A stretch of 64,000 bases of DNA, taken from Garcia nutans (Eukaryota; Streptophyta; Magnoliopsida; Malpighiales; Euphorbiaceae). Below, piece after piece: positions 37,001 to 46,184 of the stretch (its first letter is position 1; every line of letters begins with the position of its first letter). Both the position numbers and the translations under genes were made by a program. The notes below the pieces were generated by a model that was given only the letters and a program-made list of their open reading frames with translations, had not been told where the DNA came from and made no database searches. The stretch covers positions 1,310,001 through 1,374,000 of the forward strand of contig CANTUV010000003.1 in assembly GCA_947685225.1 (NCBI GenBank), read 5' to 3'.

Positions 37001-37422
37001 TCACATTTAATGTAATCTTGGAGAATGACTCCACCATTATCAATGAAACTCTTCAAATTCTTGGTTACCCTGTGTCTTTTGCTTTCCAAGTATTATCTAG
37101 CAAAAATGATATAAATGAAATAAAAGAAATAAATGAAAAGATAATAATTGGCAAAGAAAATGACCATACATACATTGCATGTGATTGTGTGAATAAGGAA
37201 CAGGTTCTTGAGTGCATCAGAAAGTATGCCAACTGCTTCATGTGGAAGACAAGTGATGTCACGGGAATAGACCCAGCCATAGCAGTTCACAAGATTCCGT
37301 TATACCCCGATGCAAAGCCGGTTAAGCAAAAATTGAGCAGAATGAAGCCAGAATGGTCTTTGAAGATTAAAAAAGAGGTTGCCAAACAACTGGACAATAA
37401 GTTCATAGAACCAATTGCCTAG
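34081..37422 (+). CDS. Tat gag-protease polyprotein (to amber stop in early RT)
   Basis: 1113 codons from ATG 34081. There is a coiled-coil-like N-terminus, then the retrotransposon gag domain (about residues 130-290, with FDGTTCPKTHLKMY and GAALKWF). A short Cys/His finger follows (C-x2-H-x4-G-H-x4-C, about residue 381-395). The aspartic protease has LIDNGSALNVCP (about residue 597) and LLLGRPW (about 663). Next is a G-patch-like stretch NKGTFGLGYKP (about 793) and an acidic Ser/Glu-rich linker. The start of RT (KIPLYPDAKPVKQK) follows, and the TAG at 37420-37422 stops the frame where RT should continue directly into PFWLANIVPVPKKDGK. The DNG in place of DSG/DTG at the protease site is usual in this lineage. 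Confidence 0.92.
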   Translation: MATIEQIKALLDGQVKEIEARMQEKIDEALAAQRVAILAELEVAPKTVPIPGDLGKEPIVGQTSTPVTAQINTPVINLEDSPSKNETDELKRKLELLERSITAMKTHKEVVDMDSLSLFPQARLPPKFKMPGMDRFDGTTCPKTHLKMYVGALSPWGLNDELFAQLFQQSLTGAALKWFVSLDRSKIKTWEDICNAFNSQYHYNIEVDVTRRELETTKHNNNEPFSSFLTRWRAKAAQMINRPSEQEQIDIIIRNLRPTYQAQLQTQYLPTFKSLIATATKVEDLIQLGKIVDEGAASKYKKQSQTPSSSKVNQVANIAPANPLRVGNLGPRNQPRRQYTDLGVPLHLVFKKAVEGKYLKPLDPRPPPNPLPSNYKVNEYCEYHQGNGHKTDACWTLKNRIQDLVDSGDIIPLRRQPNINTNPLPNHSIHAITVEEELFDPFKLLLEMNEVCVLYLNDLAEEVSALTRGGRQYQPLDLGKTPTTSNHPHKKTPEPKEDPVLTQLKQTQAKVSIWELLASSFPHRQALNEALSQLDTPVDTSPEALVATLTQSTKALSIRFSDVDLPEDGKKHNDALYIIIQTGGKTVPMVLIDNGSALNVCPLKVASCLGLETTDLTPSDQIVRAYDNTRREILGVATLEIAIGPVKMKVPFQVIDVPASFNLLLGRPWIHQINVVPSSLHQKLKFPFEGKVITIKGDTCEINKKTMDQSLLEVVPGETAMTLTGFHYDTVQCIEGEKPKGPFVSYDFGEVQINCLVGMMLRVGLLPGMEMMKSGRKTPVVRPWEEPENKGTFGLGYKPTDEEIEELEHGRKKKGNWGARSLKMCPYFRTLNGHFCKPGKAVHHRGFQEPFYSPMTGKKLSGFEMFADVVAIKEEEPEPETDPQMEDFMRPSLFDEVAMITNVEDKRDFTKLIKTTDGPLMNWYAEEGQAALVKTSPVSHLEPESCTESNSESNTKPESSSESSIASDLENPNVTFNVILENDSTIINETLQILGYPVSFAFQVLSSKNDINEIKEINEKIIIGKENDHTYIACDCVNKEQVLECIRKYANCFMWKTSDVTGIDPAIAVHKIPLYPDAKPVKQKLSRMKPEWSLKIKKEVAKQLDNKFIEPIA

Positions 37423-40194
37423 CCTTTCTGGTTAGCAAACATTGTACCGGTCCCGAAGAAAGACGGAAAGGTCAGGATGTGTGTTGACTACAGATATCTG
37501 AATAAAGCTTGTCCCAAGGACGATTTCCCGCTACCACACATCGATTTGCTAATAGACGGGATGGCAACGACAATCTTTCATGACATGATTTACAAAGAAG
37601 TAAAAGTGTATGTTGATGATATGATTGTCAAGTCAAAATCTCCAGAAGAACACGTTGAAGCACTTGAGAAGTTCTTCCTTAGACTTTGCAAGTACAATTT
37701 GAAGCTTAATCCTGTAAAGTGTCTGTTTGGAGCAACATCAGGCTTATTCTTGGGATATTTGGTCAGCAAGAAAGGAATAGAAGTTGATCCAGCAAAGTCA
37801 AAGGCTATTCTGAAAATGCCTCCGCCAAGAACAGAGAAAGAGATTCGAGGCTTGTTAGGTAGATTACAATATATCAGTCGATTCATATCACAGTTGGCTG
37901 AGACTTGTGGTCCTATCTTTAAGCTACTAAGAAAAGGTGCTTCACAAGAATGGAGTGAAGACTGCCAGAAGGCCTTCGACAAGATCAAAGAATACTTGTT
38001 AAGTCCGCCAATTCTACAACCTCCCAGAATGGGAAAACCTCTGCTCTTGTATTTGTCTGTAACAGATGAAGCCATGGGGGCAATGCTAGCTCAAGAGGCT
38101 GAAGATACAAAGGTAGAAAATGCCATTTATTACCTCAGCAAAAGGATGCTGGACTATGAGTTAAAGTATAACAAGATTGAGAAGTTGTGTTTAGCCTTGT
38201 ATTGGGCTTGTACGAAGTTACAACACTACTTGTCTTCTTACACTACTTATGTCATCGCAGAACAGAGTCCCTTGAAATTCCTTATGGAGAGGCCTGTTTT
38301 GGACAGCAAAATGGCTAAGTGGGTGTCAACATTGGCAGCCTTTGACTTGAAATTTGTTCAAAGGAAAGCTGTGAAAGGTGGCACAATAGCTGACCAATTA
38401 GCAGAATTACCCGTGAATGACGAGATGCGAGAAATGGGTTTCCCTGATGAAGACCTCTTGAACGTAGAGAGCAGTGTTTGGGAGATGTATTTTGATGGAG
38501 CATCCAACTATCATGGAAACGGAATTGGAATTGTGTTCAAAACTCCTTGTGGAGAATACATTCCATTCGCAGTTAAACTTGACTTTAGCTGCACAAACAA
38601 CGAAGCAGAATATGAAGCTTGCATCAATGGGCTTGAAGCCGCCCTAGAATTGGGGATTAAGGACCTAAAGGTCTATGGTGATTCTATTTTAATAGTATCA
38701 CAAGCCTTAAGGAAATGGAAGATAAAAGAAGAGCGTTTGGTTCCTTACCTACAACGCCTTGATCATTTGGCACAACAGTTCAATGATCTGTCCTTCGAAT
38801 ATCTCCCAAGAGCAAAGAATCAATTTGCTGATGCCTTGGCTACTTTAGCTTTCATGATCAACATCAGGGAGGGGAAAGTCATTCGTCCATTGAAAGTTCA
38901 GCTTCAAAAGCAACCCGCCCATGTAATGCACTTGGCCGATGGTAAACCTTGGTTTTGGGATATCAAGACCTATCTCAAGGATGGAAATTATCCGGAGGGA
39001 TCATCAAAGGTTGATCAGAGGGCAATAAGGCAGCTTGCCACAGGTTACATTCTCAATGGAGATATCCTCTACAAGAGGAGTTGGAATGGAATGCACCTAA
39101 GGTGTGTGAGTGAAGCGGAGGCCAAGCAAATAATGGAAATGGTACATGGTGGCGAATCAGGACCACACATGTATGGGATTGCCTTGGCTCTGAAAATAGC
39201 CAATCTAGGATATTACTGGTCCACCATGAATGCAGACTGTGTGGCATTTGTGCAAGAATGCCATCAGTGTCAGATATTTGCTAAGCTGCAGAAGCAACCT
39301 CCCGTCGCCCTGAATCCAATCACTTCTCCATGGCCCTTCGCTACTTGGGGAATTGATATAATTGGCAAAATACATCCAAAAGCATCAAATGGGCATCAGT
39401 TTATCTTGGTAGCAGTGGATTACTTCACAAAGTGGGTTGAAGCAGCTTCCTATGCAGAATTAGACGCCAAAAAGGCAGCACAGTTTGTCCGAACCAACAT
39501 CCTTTGTCGGTACGGAACACCATTCGAGATTATCACAGATAATGGAACTCATTTCCAAGCAGAATTTGCTAAACTCTTGCAGGATAAGAAAATCCAACAT
39601 CATAAGTCCTCTCCTTATAGACCCCAAACAAATGGAGCTGTAGAAGCAGCGAACAAGTCTATAAAGGTGATCATACAAAAAATGATCAAGGAACATAGGC
39701 GTTGGCATGAGAAGTTACCACTGGCTTTGTGGGGATACAGAACATCAGTTAGAACTCCTACTGGGGCAACCCCGTATTCACTGGTATATGGAATGGAAGC
39801 AGTACTCCCCATTGAACTGGAAGTTCAATCGGCGAGGATAATTCAAGAAAGTCAGATAAATGAAGCTGAATGGATCGGCAATTATCATCATCAGTTGTTG
39901 AGTTTGGATGAAAAAAGACTTCAAGCTCTACATCAGATTCAAGGGTATCAGAGGCGAATGGCCAGACATTTCAACAAAAAGGTCAAAGATCGAAAGTTGG
40001 AAGAAGGTTGTTTGGTTTTGAAGGAGATCAGAACACCTGTTATAGATCCTCGTGGGAAGTTTCGTCCTCATTGGGCGGGACCCTACATTTTGAAGAAAAT
40101 ACTTTCCGGCGGAGCCGTTATCTTGTCTGATTTGGATGGTCTGGAGTTCACAAACCCATGCAATCTGGATCAACTAAAGAAATATTATGCATGA
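37423..40194 (+). pseudogene. Tat pol: truncated RT, two RNase H domains, integrase
   Basis: Same frame as the upstream gag-protease. RT keeps KDGKVRMCVDYRYLNKACPK and YVDDMIVKS, but the part between them is missing (join near 37560-37575), including the catalytic Asp of motif A and the 'PFGL' region. This is an in-frame loss of roughly 55-60 codons. RNase H 1 follows, then the second, archaeal-type RNase H from MYFDGASNYHGNGIG with the acidic pattern D...E (NNEAEYEA)...D (YGDS)...D (FADALA). Integrase has the HHCC finger (VH, PH, DC, CHQC, 39146-39275), then the D, D, E core in WGIDIIG, ITDNGTHF and GAVEAAN. Stop TGA at 40192-40194. Confidence 0.93.
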
Positions 40195-40360
40195 TCATGC
40201 ATTCCAAAAATGAACTACATTAGACCTGATTCTCGCAAACTAATTCGAGATATGTAGGCAGCTCTCCTTGAGCACGGTCTAAATTTTAATAAAAATCTTT
40301 CATTCATCTTTCTTTTGCCAAAAAAAAAACAAAACAAAAAACAAAAAAAAAACAAAAGAT

Positions 40361-40506
40361 CCCGCTAAGCCGAAAACCCACAAAGGGCGGCTTAGGCAAT
40401 AGTGGGGCCCGCTAAGCTGAAAACCCGAAAAGGACGGCTTAGGCAAGAATGGGTAAGAGCTCGCTAAGTTGAAAATCCAAAAGGATGGCTTAGGCAAAAA
40501 TAAGAG
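40361..40506 (+). repeat. Three tandem hairpin units after pol
   Basis: Three ~48-bp units (40361-40406, 40407-40458, 40459-40506). Each has GCTAAG(C/T)(C/T)G followed by a short A-rich loop segment and CGGCTTAGG, able to form a stem with G-U pairs. They lie between the pol stop and the 3' end of the antisense gene, so both transcripts would run toward them. Confidence 0.75.
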
Positions 40507-40713
40507 CAAATAAATAAAGTAGATAATGCTTGGAAAGCAAACAAAAGGGTCATTCATTAAGAATCATTCATTACAAAAAGAGAATCATCTGTTACAAAAG
40601 GAGTCATTCAGCCTATAAAATACAAAAGGTCAAGTCATATTCCCCAAAAAACCAAAAAGGTAAAAACAACCCAAAAACAGAAAAGACAATGGAGTCACCC
40701 TGGGATCCAAATC

Positions 40714-41949
40714 CTACACCTCCTCTCTCTCCAACTCCTGCAGCAATGCGCACCTCCTCGGTTTCTCAATGGGCCAAACCTCAGCTATAAACCAGGTCCT
40801 GTACTCTGGAGTGGGCTGAACGAGGGAAGGCTTTGCACCAGGCCTGATCATCCGATGGTCTCTGACCCAAGTCTGTAGAACAGCCCGAGTAACCCCGGGG
40901 GTAATAGGAGAAGCAATGGTAAGCCCGACAGGAAGGGGAACTCTCTGATCAATACCCATCTGCCTGAGGACGCGGGAAGCACTGTACCAAGTACTGTGAG
41001 TGAACCCAAGCAGGTAGACATGGTTGTGCATGGCATTTGCCTCTATGAATTGAGGAATCCTATACCAAGGGACGAACCATAATAATTCTTCCGGTCCAAG
41101 CTCAAACAGCCAAACAGTCCATTCGGCCATAGAGGGAAAAGAAATCTGAATTTTCCTGGTGCGGTACTGCGAAGGGTTGTAGGTCAAAGTCTGAGGGGCT
41201 GCAACCACTCGAAGATGATCTCTCAGCCAAACCTGAAAAAATAGATCCTTTCTATTTTGCAAAGGAAAAGAGAGATGATGGAATAAGCAAAAGAAATAAA
41301 AGGTATAAATTACCTGAAGGATGACCGGGGTGACGGTCCAACGTTCAAATCCAAGTGCACATCTGTCGAGACTCTGAATAGTCTCAGCCAGGATCATGCC
41401 CCCGATACAGTTGAGCTCTTCCATTTGCCTAACCATTGGGCAAAGTCTCAAATCTCCAAAGCCGGGGTCACGGTTGAAGAGGAACCCAGCTAACAGACAA
41501 AAGACGAAGGCTCGCATTCTATGCCTCAATTGAACATCGTCTTCAAAATCGGCGGTCAAGAACTCATCAATTAGGGGAAGCAGCATCGCCTTATCCCCAT
41601 CTACAATCATAGCTTGGGCTTGGGGTTTTGTGAAGCTAAAAAGCCTCTGAAAAGATCCCACATACCCGATTTGGACCTCATGCCTCACAAGAGGGGCATT
41701 TGGATCGCACCCAATGATCGAGCAGAACTCCTCAAAAAGAGGACACATTTCCTCCATCCGAGCCCCAAATCTGAAAACATGGGCTTGGGGATCCCAAAAC
41801 CTGATGCAAGAGTGCAAGAAATCCCAGTCTACTGCTACACCTCTGAGTGTGGCGACAGCTTTCAACCCGTACCTCCCCATGTTGATCCTTTCAACATTGT
41901 GGAGACTTTTGGTCCAATTATGCATCACGTGATTAAAAAGGGGATTCAT
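40714..41949 (-). CDS. Antisense DUF7745-like gene in the Tat element, two exons
   Basis: Read from ATG at 41949 to TAG at 40714-40716. Exons 41949-41314 and 41232-40714 are joined by an 81-bp GT-AG intron (41313-41233) with a pyrimidine-rich acceptor. The intron length is a multiple of three and open, so retention would also keep the frame. The spliced product would be about 384 residues. Features are DFLHSCIRFWDPQAHVFRFG, EEFCSIIGCD, a hydrophobic helix near FVFCLLAGFLF, and WTVWLFELGPEELLWFVPWY. These resemble the plant DUF7745/plant-mobile-like family often found in Tat-type elements. I see no nonsense codon. The longer upstream open frame to 42018 starts with TTG and was not used. Function unknown. 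Confidence 0.75.
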   Translation of the reverse strand: MNPLFNHVMHNWTKSLHNVERINMGRYGLKAVATLRGVAVDWDFLHSCIRFWDPQAHVFRFGARMEEMCPLFEEFCSIIGCDPNAPLVRHEVQIGYVGSFQRLFSFTKPQAQAMIVDGDKAMLLPLIDEFLTADFEDDVQLRHRMRAFVFCLLAGFLFNRDPGFGDLRLCPMVRQMEELNCIGGMILAETIQSLDRCALGFERWTVTPVILQVIYTFYFFCLFHHLSFPLQNRKDLFFQVWLRDHLRVVAAPQTLTYNPSQYRTRKIQISFPSMAEWTVWLFELGPEELLWFVPWYRIPQFIEANAMHNHVYLLGFTHSTWYSASRVLRQMGIDQRVPLPVGLTIASPITPGVTRAVLQTWVRDHRMIRPGAKPSLVQPTPEYRTWFIAEVWPIEKPRRCALLQELEREEV

Positions 41950-42023
41950 TGTTATTTGGAAAAATATATAAGATCTTTCAGTAAGAGGATTGCTTTCTGG
42001 CCCGCAGATGAAAGACAACCTTG

Positions 42024-42032
42024 ATTTTTATA
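42024..42032 (-). promoter_or_regulatory. TATA-like box upstream of the antisense DUF7745-like gene
   Basis: Minus-strand TATAAAAAT, about 75 bp before the ATG at 41949. A GC-rich run (GGCGGCGGCCGAGCCGCTGCC, 42048-42068 on plus) lies just upstream. This is the same order, GC-rich block then TATA, as in the LTR promoter. Confidence 0.55.
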
Positions 42033-42359
42033 CTGGTCTGGCCCGGGCAGCGGCTCGGCCGCCGCCGACCGTCCTGATTCCTCTTTCTTCTTGGTGTTTT
42101 GTAAAATTCTCATGTTTTGGCCCTATTTAGGCCCTGTTATGTGCTATTTTTTGGGATTGTGTCAGGGATTTATTTTTAAAATAGATTTCTAAAAAAAAAA
42201 AAAGAAGCATCATGCATACATATGTGCTGTTAATACTAACAAATAAGTGCAGGTTTACAGATAAGTTCAGATAACAGTTGAATAACATGAAAGGTACAAA
42301 GTACAGAAGGTGAATAGTTCAAATACATCAAGCATAGTTCAAGAGAAATATGAAAAAAA

Positions 42360-44613
42360 TCAGTGCCGGCCTCTCCGTCTTTGCGGCCTACTCTGCCTCT
42401 CGTAAGCAGCCTCAGTCAAAGCACCAGAAAGTTCATCCGAGAAAGCAGTAATCAGTGCCGCCATTTTCGTGATCAGGCCCTCTGGTACCTGTAAAAGAGA
42501 CGAAATCACAATCAATCTCAAGAGAATTTTATGAATCCTTTTCATGAAAAGTTCTATGAGAATATACCTGAGTGACATGAGCAAAGCTCCGATATAATGC
42601 ACCCTCTGCACTAATTGGTAGGGTCACCCAACCACCAGGTGCATGATAACGAGCAGCATAAGGCAGCCTCAAGTCGGCCAAAATAGGGTCAAATTGGCCG
42701 GTAACTGTAAGGACGGATGCGGGAGGCCTCAAATGAGATGAACTGCTGCTTCCTCCAGTGTCTGATGGTCCAGCCCCGAAAGCGGAAGTCTCAGCCCTAG
42801 AGGAAGAGGGTCTGTCAATTTGCCGCTCGGGAGAAGGATGGTCTCTCGGAGTGCCAGAAGTGGGAGCTGAAGAGTGGGAAGACCGATAAGGCGGTACAGA
42901 ATCAAATCGTGTCCCAATGCATGGCATCAGTCGATGAAGGCAGTAGAAGTCATAATCCTCGTCCGGGGCATAAGCCGACTCGAAAGGGTCACCCTCATAC
43001 TGGGACACAGTAACAGGCAGAAGTGTCGAAGATAGCATATCATCAGGAGGATCCATGGGAACTGCACGGAAACCGGCGACCTGGAAAATCACCCTCTCAG
43101 CGAGATAATACCGTCGAAACTCTGGATGAGGAAGTATGAATCGACGGCGAGTCAGAAACTCTGATCGCCGAAAGCTGTAATCTTGAGCAATCCACTCTGC
43201 CAGTCAGTGAGACATCACTTCAGATGCAACCTGTAAAAATTTGTTATATTAGTGAATCATTTTCTCTAATATAATAAAAAAAGATGACGATAAAGCATTT
43301 ACTGAGTCCATTGGACAGCTGTCGAAGAATGATCTCAGCCCTCTGATGGGAAGTTTCCTCTTTGGTACTTCTACCCTCTCTCTATACCACCTCCAAGCAA
43401 TGAGGGAAAGAGGATCGGCGGGGGCAGGGATCTCACGAAGAAAAGGGGCGATGCAAGGAAAGTACTCGTAAGCCCAAGTCTAAAAAAAAAAAAATAATAT
43501 ATATATATATATATATATCAGAATTGGTGTATGTCAACATATATAAAGATAGGGGAAATGTTCTTTACATTACCTCCCAGAAGTAATACAAGCCACAGGG
43601 AGCAATACGGGTATAGCAGAGGTCAGACATATCGTCATACAACCTACACAGCATCATGCTAGCCCAATCGTACATATGAAGCCGTGATAGGTCAAGTAGG
43701 CTCTTCAGCACATTGAGACTCACTGCATCTTTCCTGTTTGATAAGAAGGAGCTAGCAAACAAGAGAAGCAAGGTAAACCTGGCCATCTGGTCAGTAGTAA
43801 GGTGGCCTGTCTCTTAACCATTGTAGATACCTGGCGCTTGCTCCACGAGCCACCTCCGCTGAATGCAGTGAGGCGCCTGATATCGAGGATAGTCGACCCC
43901 GATCAAAGTAATCATGTCGGCTGAAGAAATGTCCTGCCGCCAGTCAGCATAGGACTCCACCATCTCAACGCCAAAGGGAATCCCAGAAATGATGGAAAAG
44001 TCAGTAGGCGTCATTGTCATCTCCCCCCAAGAAAAATGGAAAGTGTCAGTAGTAGGCCACCAGCGCTCGGCTAAAGCACAGATCAAATCCCGGTGGATAT
44101 CTCTGCCCACATCTATAGCCCTCAAATGGTGGAGGAAAGCAGGTCTGATAAGATCCCCCACTGGGTGCCCGACATAAAAGATGTAAGCCGGAATAGTGAC
44201 CATTGGACGCTCAGCTATAGATATCTTGATCGTAGAGTTCTAAAAAAAATAATAATATTTCAGAAAAGTTGGACAAATTCAGAAAAGATTTAAGTTCTTA
44301 CCCCAGCAGGGTGTGGATTCCTAAAGGATTATTTCTAAGTTCTTTACTAGAAATAATTACTGATGGCACAACATAATGAAACCTGGTACAGATCCTAATT
44401 CATTACTAGTACATGTAAAGGAAAGGTTCCTAAAATTTATTTCTAAGTTCCTTACTGGAAATAAATAAAATTCCTAAGGATGCATACTAGATGGACAAAC
44501 GGGAGAGTACTCACCTCATAGCAGCCGGTCCGAGAACTGTGCTTCTCCTCCTCATGTAAAAGATCGTAGGGAAGGAGTGGGATTTCGAGGTCTTCAAAGC
44601 CGGTGAAATCCAT
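42360..44613 (-). pseudogene. Antisense plant mobile domain (PMD) gene in the Tat element, five exons
   Basis: Exons (minus strand): 44613-44515, 44239-43574, 43479-43303, 43230-42568 and 42488-42360. All four introns are GT-AG, and every exon is a multiple of three (99, 666, 177, 663, 129 bp), so all splice phases are 0. The product would be about 577 residues. Exon 2 has the PMD signature DLICALAERWWPTTDTFHF followed by GEMTMTPTDFSIISGIPFG, and exon 3 has WAYEYFPCIAPF and AWRWYRERVEVPKR. Exon 4 ends in a Ser/Pro-rich tail. Two nonsense codons occur: TAA at 43816-43814 (exon 2) and TGA at 43206-43204 (exon 4), each one transition from Gln or Trp. PMD proteins such as MAIN/MAIL1 act in plant gene and transposon silencing. 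A role for this TE-borne form is inference. Confidence 0.85.
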
Positions 44614-44685
44614 CGTCGAGAGAAAATTTGAAAGAAGTGAAAGAAGAAGAATGAATGAAAGCAAATGAAAATTGAATGAAATGAG

Positions 44686-44696
44686 CCTACTTATAG
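44686..44696 (-). promoter_or_regulatory. TATA-like box upstream of the antisense PMD gene
   Basis: Minus-strand CTATAAGTAGG, about 75 bp before the ATG at 44613, almost the same as the LTR box CTATAAATAGG. Confidence 0.55.
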
Positions 44697-44787
44697 AAAA
44701 AAATGAAAATGCGGGTCTTTTTGCACCTCGCTCAAAATTCGCTCTTCAGAAGACCACTGAGTTCCATAAATCATTTTTATGGACCCC

Positions 44788-44800
44788 AGTGGGGGGCAAT
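44788..44800 (+). promoter_or_regulatory. Polypurine tract of the Tat element
   Basis: AGTGGGGGGCAAT immediately before the 3' LTR start TGTGAACACTCG. Confidence 0.75.
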
Positions 44801-46184
44801 TGTGAACACTCGAATTTTGAGGCTCGGAAAGCCAATTTCCTCAGACCAGGCCGGACCGGGCAACAACGGTAAAACTCCACCGAAAGTATGTCTTCATGGT
44901 ACTTGAAATGTCTGGTGCGACGCAAGGATCACGGATATGGTCTCGGAATAATTTTTGGAGGCCCGTAGCTCCCGGAAAGTCGGTTTTAGCAGCAGTAGCG
45001 CGAGTCGCGGTGGGCCAGGACTGCGGCCCGGCCGCCGGGACGGGCGGCCCGGCCGCAGTTTACCGCGGCTCGGCCACCGTAGCTGGCGGCCCAGCCGCCG
45101 TCCAGCCCGTTTTTGCCTATAAATAGGCTTCAGATTTTCAAAAAGAAAAATTTTTTGGGACTTCCTACGCTCAGATGCTGATGAAATTTTTATGCTTAAG
45201 AATTTCTAATATTGTGTTGTAGAAAGCAAGAATCATACTCAAAAGTGCAAGGAAACAAGATCTGGAACTTAGAAGTGGAAAAATTCTAATCAAGGTAATA
45301 TCATAATTCATCTTCGGTCAATTCAAGCATATCATAAGCATTCTAATCTTCTTCTTAATTTCTTCTCGGTCAAAGACCTAATCTTTTTAGGTCTGTGGGC
45401 CTAATGGACTAATCAATCACCCTTTCGGCTTTAAGCCATAAATTAATCAATCTTTTGGCACGGAGCCTAAATTGCATCTCTTCAGTATTAAGTACCTAAA
45501 CGGCATTATTAAAATGAACTTTTGGCATGAAGCCTAAATCGAACTCTTTTGGTACTAAGTACCCGAAATTATACCATTTAGCACTAAGTGCTAAATTTCA
45601 CAAATTTGGCAAAAAGCCCGATCAATACTTGGCATGAAGCCCGACACCAGCACGAAGCACTAAGTGCTCAAAATCTCACATTTGGCATTAAGCCTAAATT
45701 GCACTCCTTTGGTACAAAGTACCTAAATTTCACCATTTAGCACTAAGTGCTAAAACTCACAACTCTGGCAAAATGCCTGAAAAATGCACGAAGCATACAC
45801 ACACACATGCACGAAGCATAAATTTTATCGCCTTTAAATAGGCTTTTCCGAACTACATGGGCTTTGATCTCCCATTCAAACGGGAGTATGTAGGCATATT
45901 TGGGATTCACCCCAAATAGCAAGTCCACAATTTACTAACAATCTGTCTCTTCTTTTCTTCATTCCTTTTAGATTTGTTCTTTTTGCAAGTTAGTCAAATG
46001 CATGACATAGTCCCCGAATCCTCCTTGGGTTCGCAGACTAGAAACCTTTACATTGGACAAGTTATTGGAGTCAAACAAGGGTTTTCTTAGTTTTTCCCTT
46101 CGAACAAAATAAACTGAGTGGCGACTCCCGACAACGAGTGAACTTTCGCCCGGATCCTTTTCGGGCGGAAAACCGAGGTTCACA
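44801..46184 (+). repeat. 3' LTR of the Tat element (1384 bp)
   Basis: Nearly identical to 31792-33198. The main length change, 23 bp net, is in the GC-rich repeat block before the TATA box (45118-45127). Confidence 0.95.

Larger units (their letters stand above)
31792..46184 (+). mobile_element. Tat/Ogre-lineage gypsy element with two antisense genes (14.4 kb)
   Basis: Perfect target duplication GTATT (31787-31791 and 46185-46189) inside the copia pre-integrase region. LTRs (1407 and 1384 bp) start TGTGAACACTCG and end CGAGGTTCACA, and differ at few sites, so the insertion is relatively young. The plus strand encodes gag, protease, RT, RNase H, a second archaeal-type RNase H and integrase, the dual-RNase H order known for Tat/Ogre elements. 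Between pol and the polypurine tract lie about 4.6 kb with two minus-strand genes. The RT deletion makes this copy non-autonomous. Confidence 0.95.

Noticed and set aside
36633..37043. Minus-strand open frame of 136 codons inside the Tat gag-protease region
   Set aside because: It is the shadow of the plus-strand coding sequence in an open, acidic Ser/Glu-rich part and has no family features.
37590..38075. Minus-strand open frame of 161 codons opposite the Tat RT/RNase H
   Set aside because: Reverse-strand shadow of a conserved pol frame.
41950..42018. Upstream extension of the DUF7745-like gene
   Set aside because: It would begin at a TTG codon; the first ATG in frame is at 41949.
41614..42024. 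Plus-strand open frame opposite the antisense DUF7745-like gene
   Set aside because: Shadow of the minus-strand gene, which has better protein features and a plausible intron.
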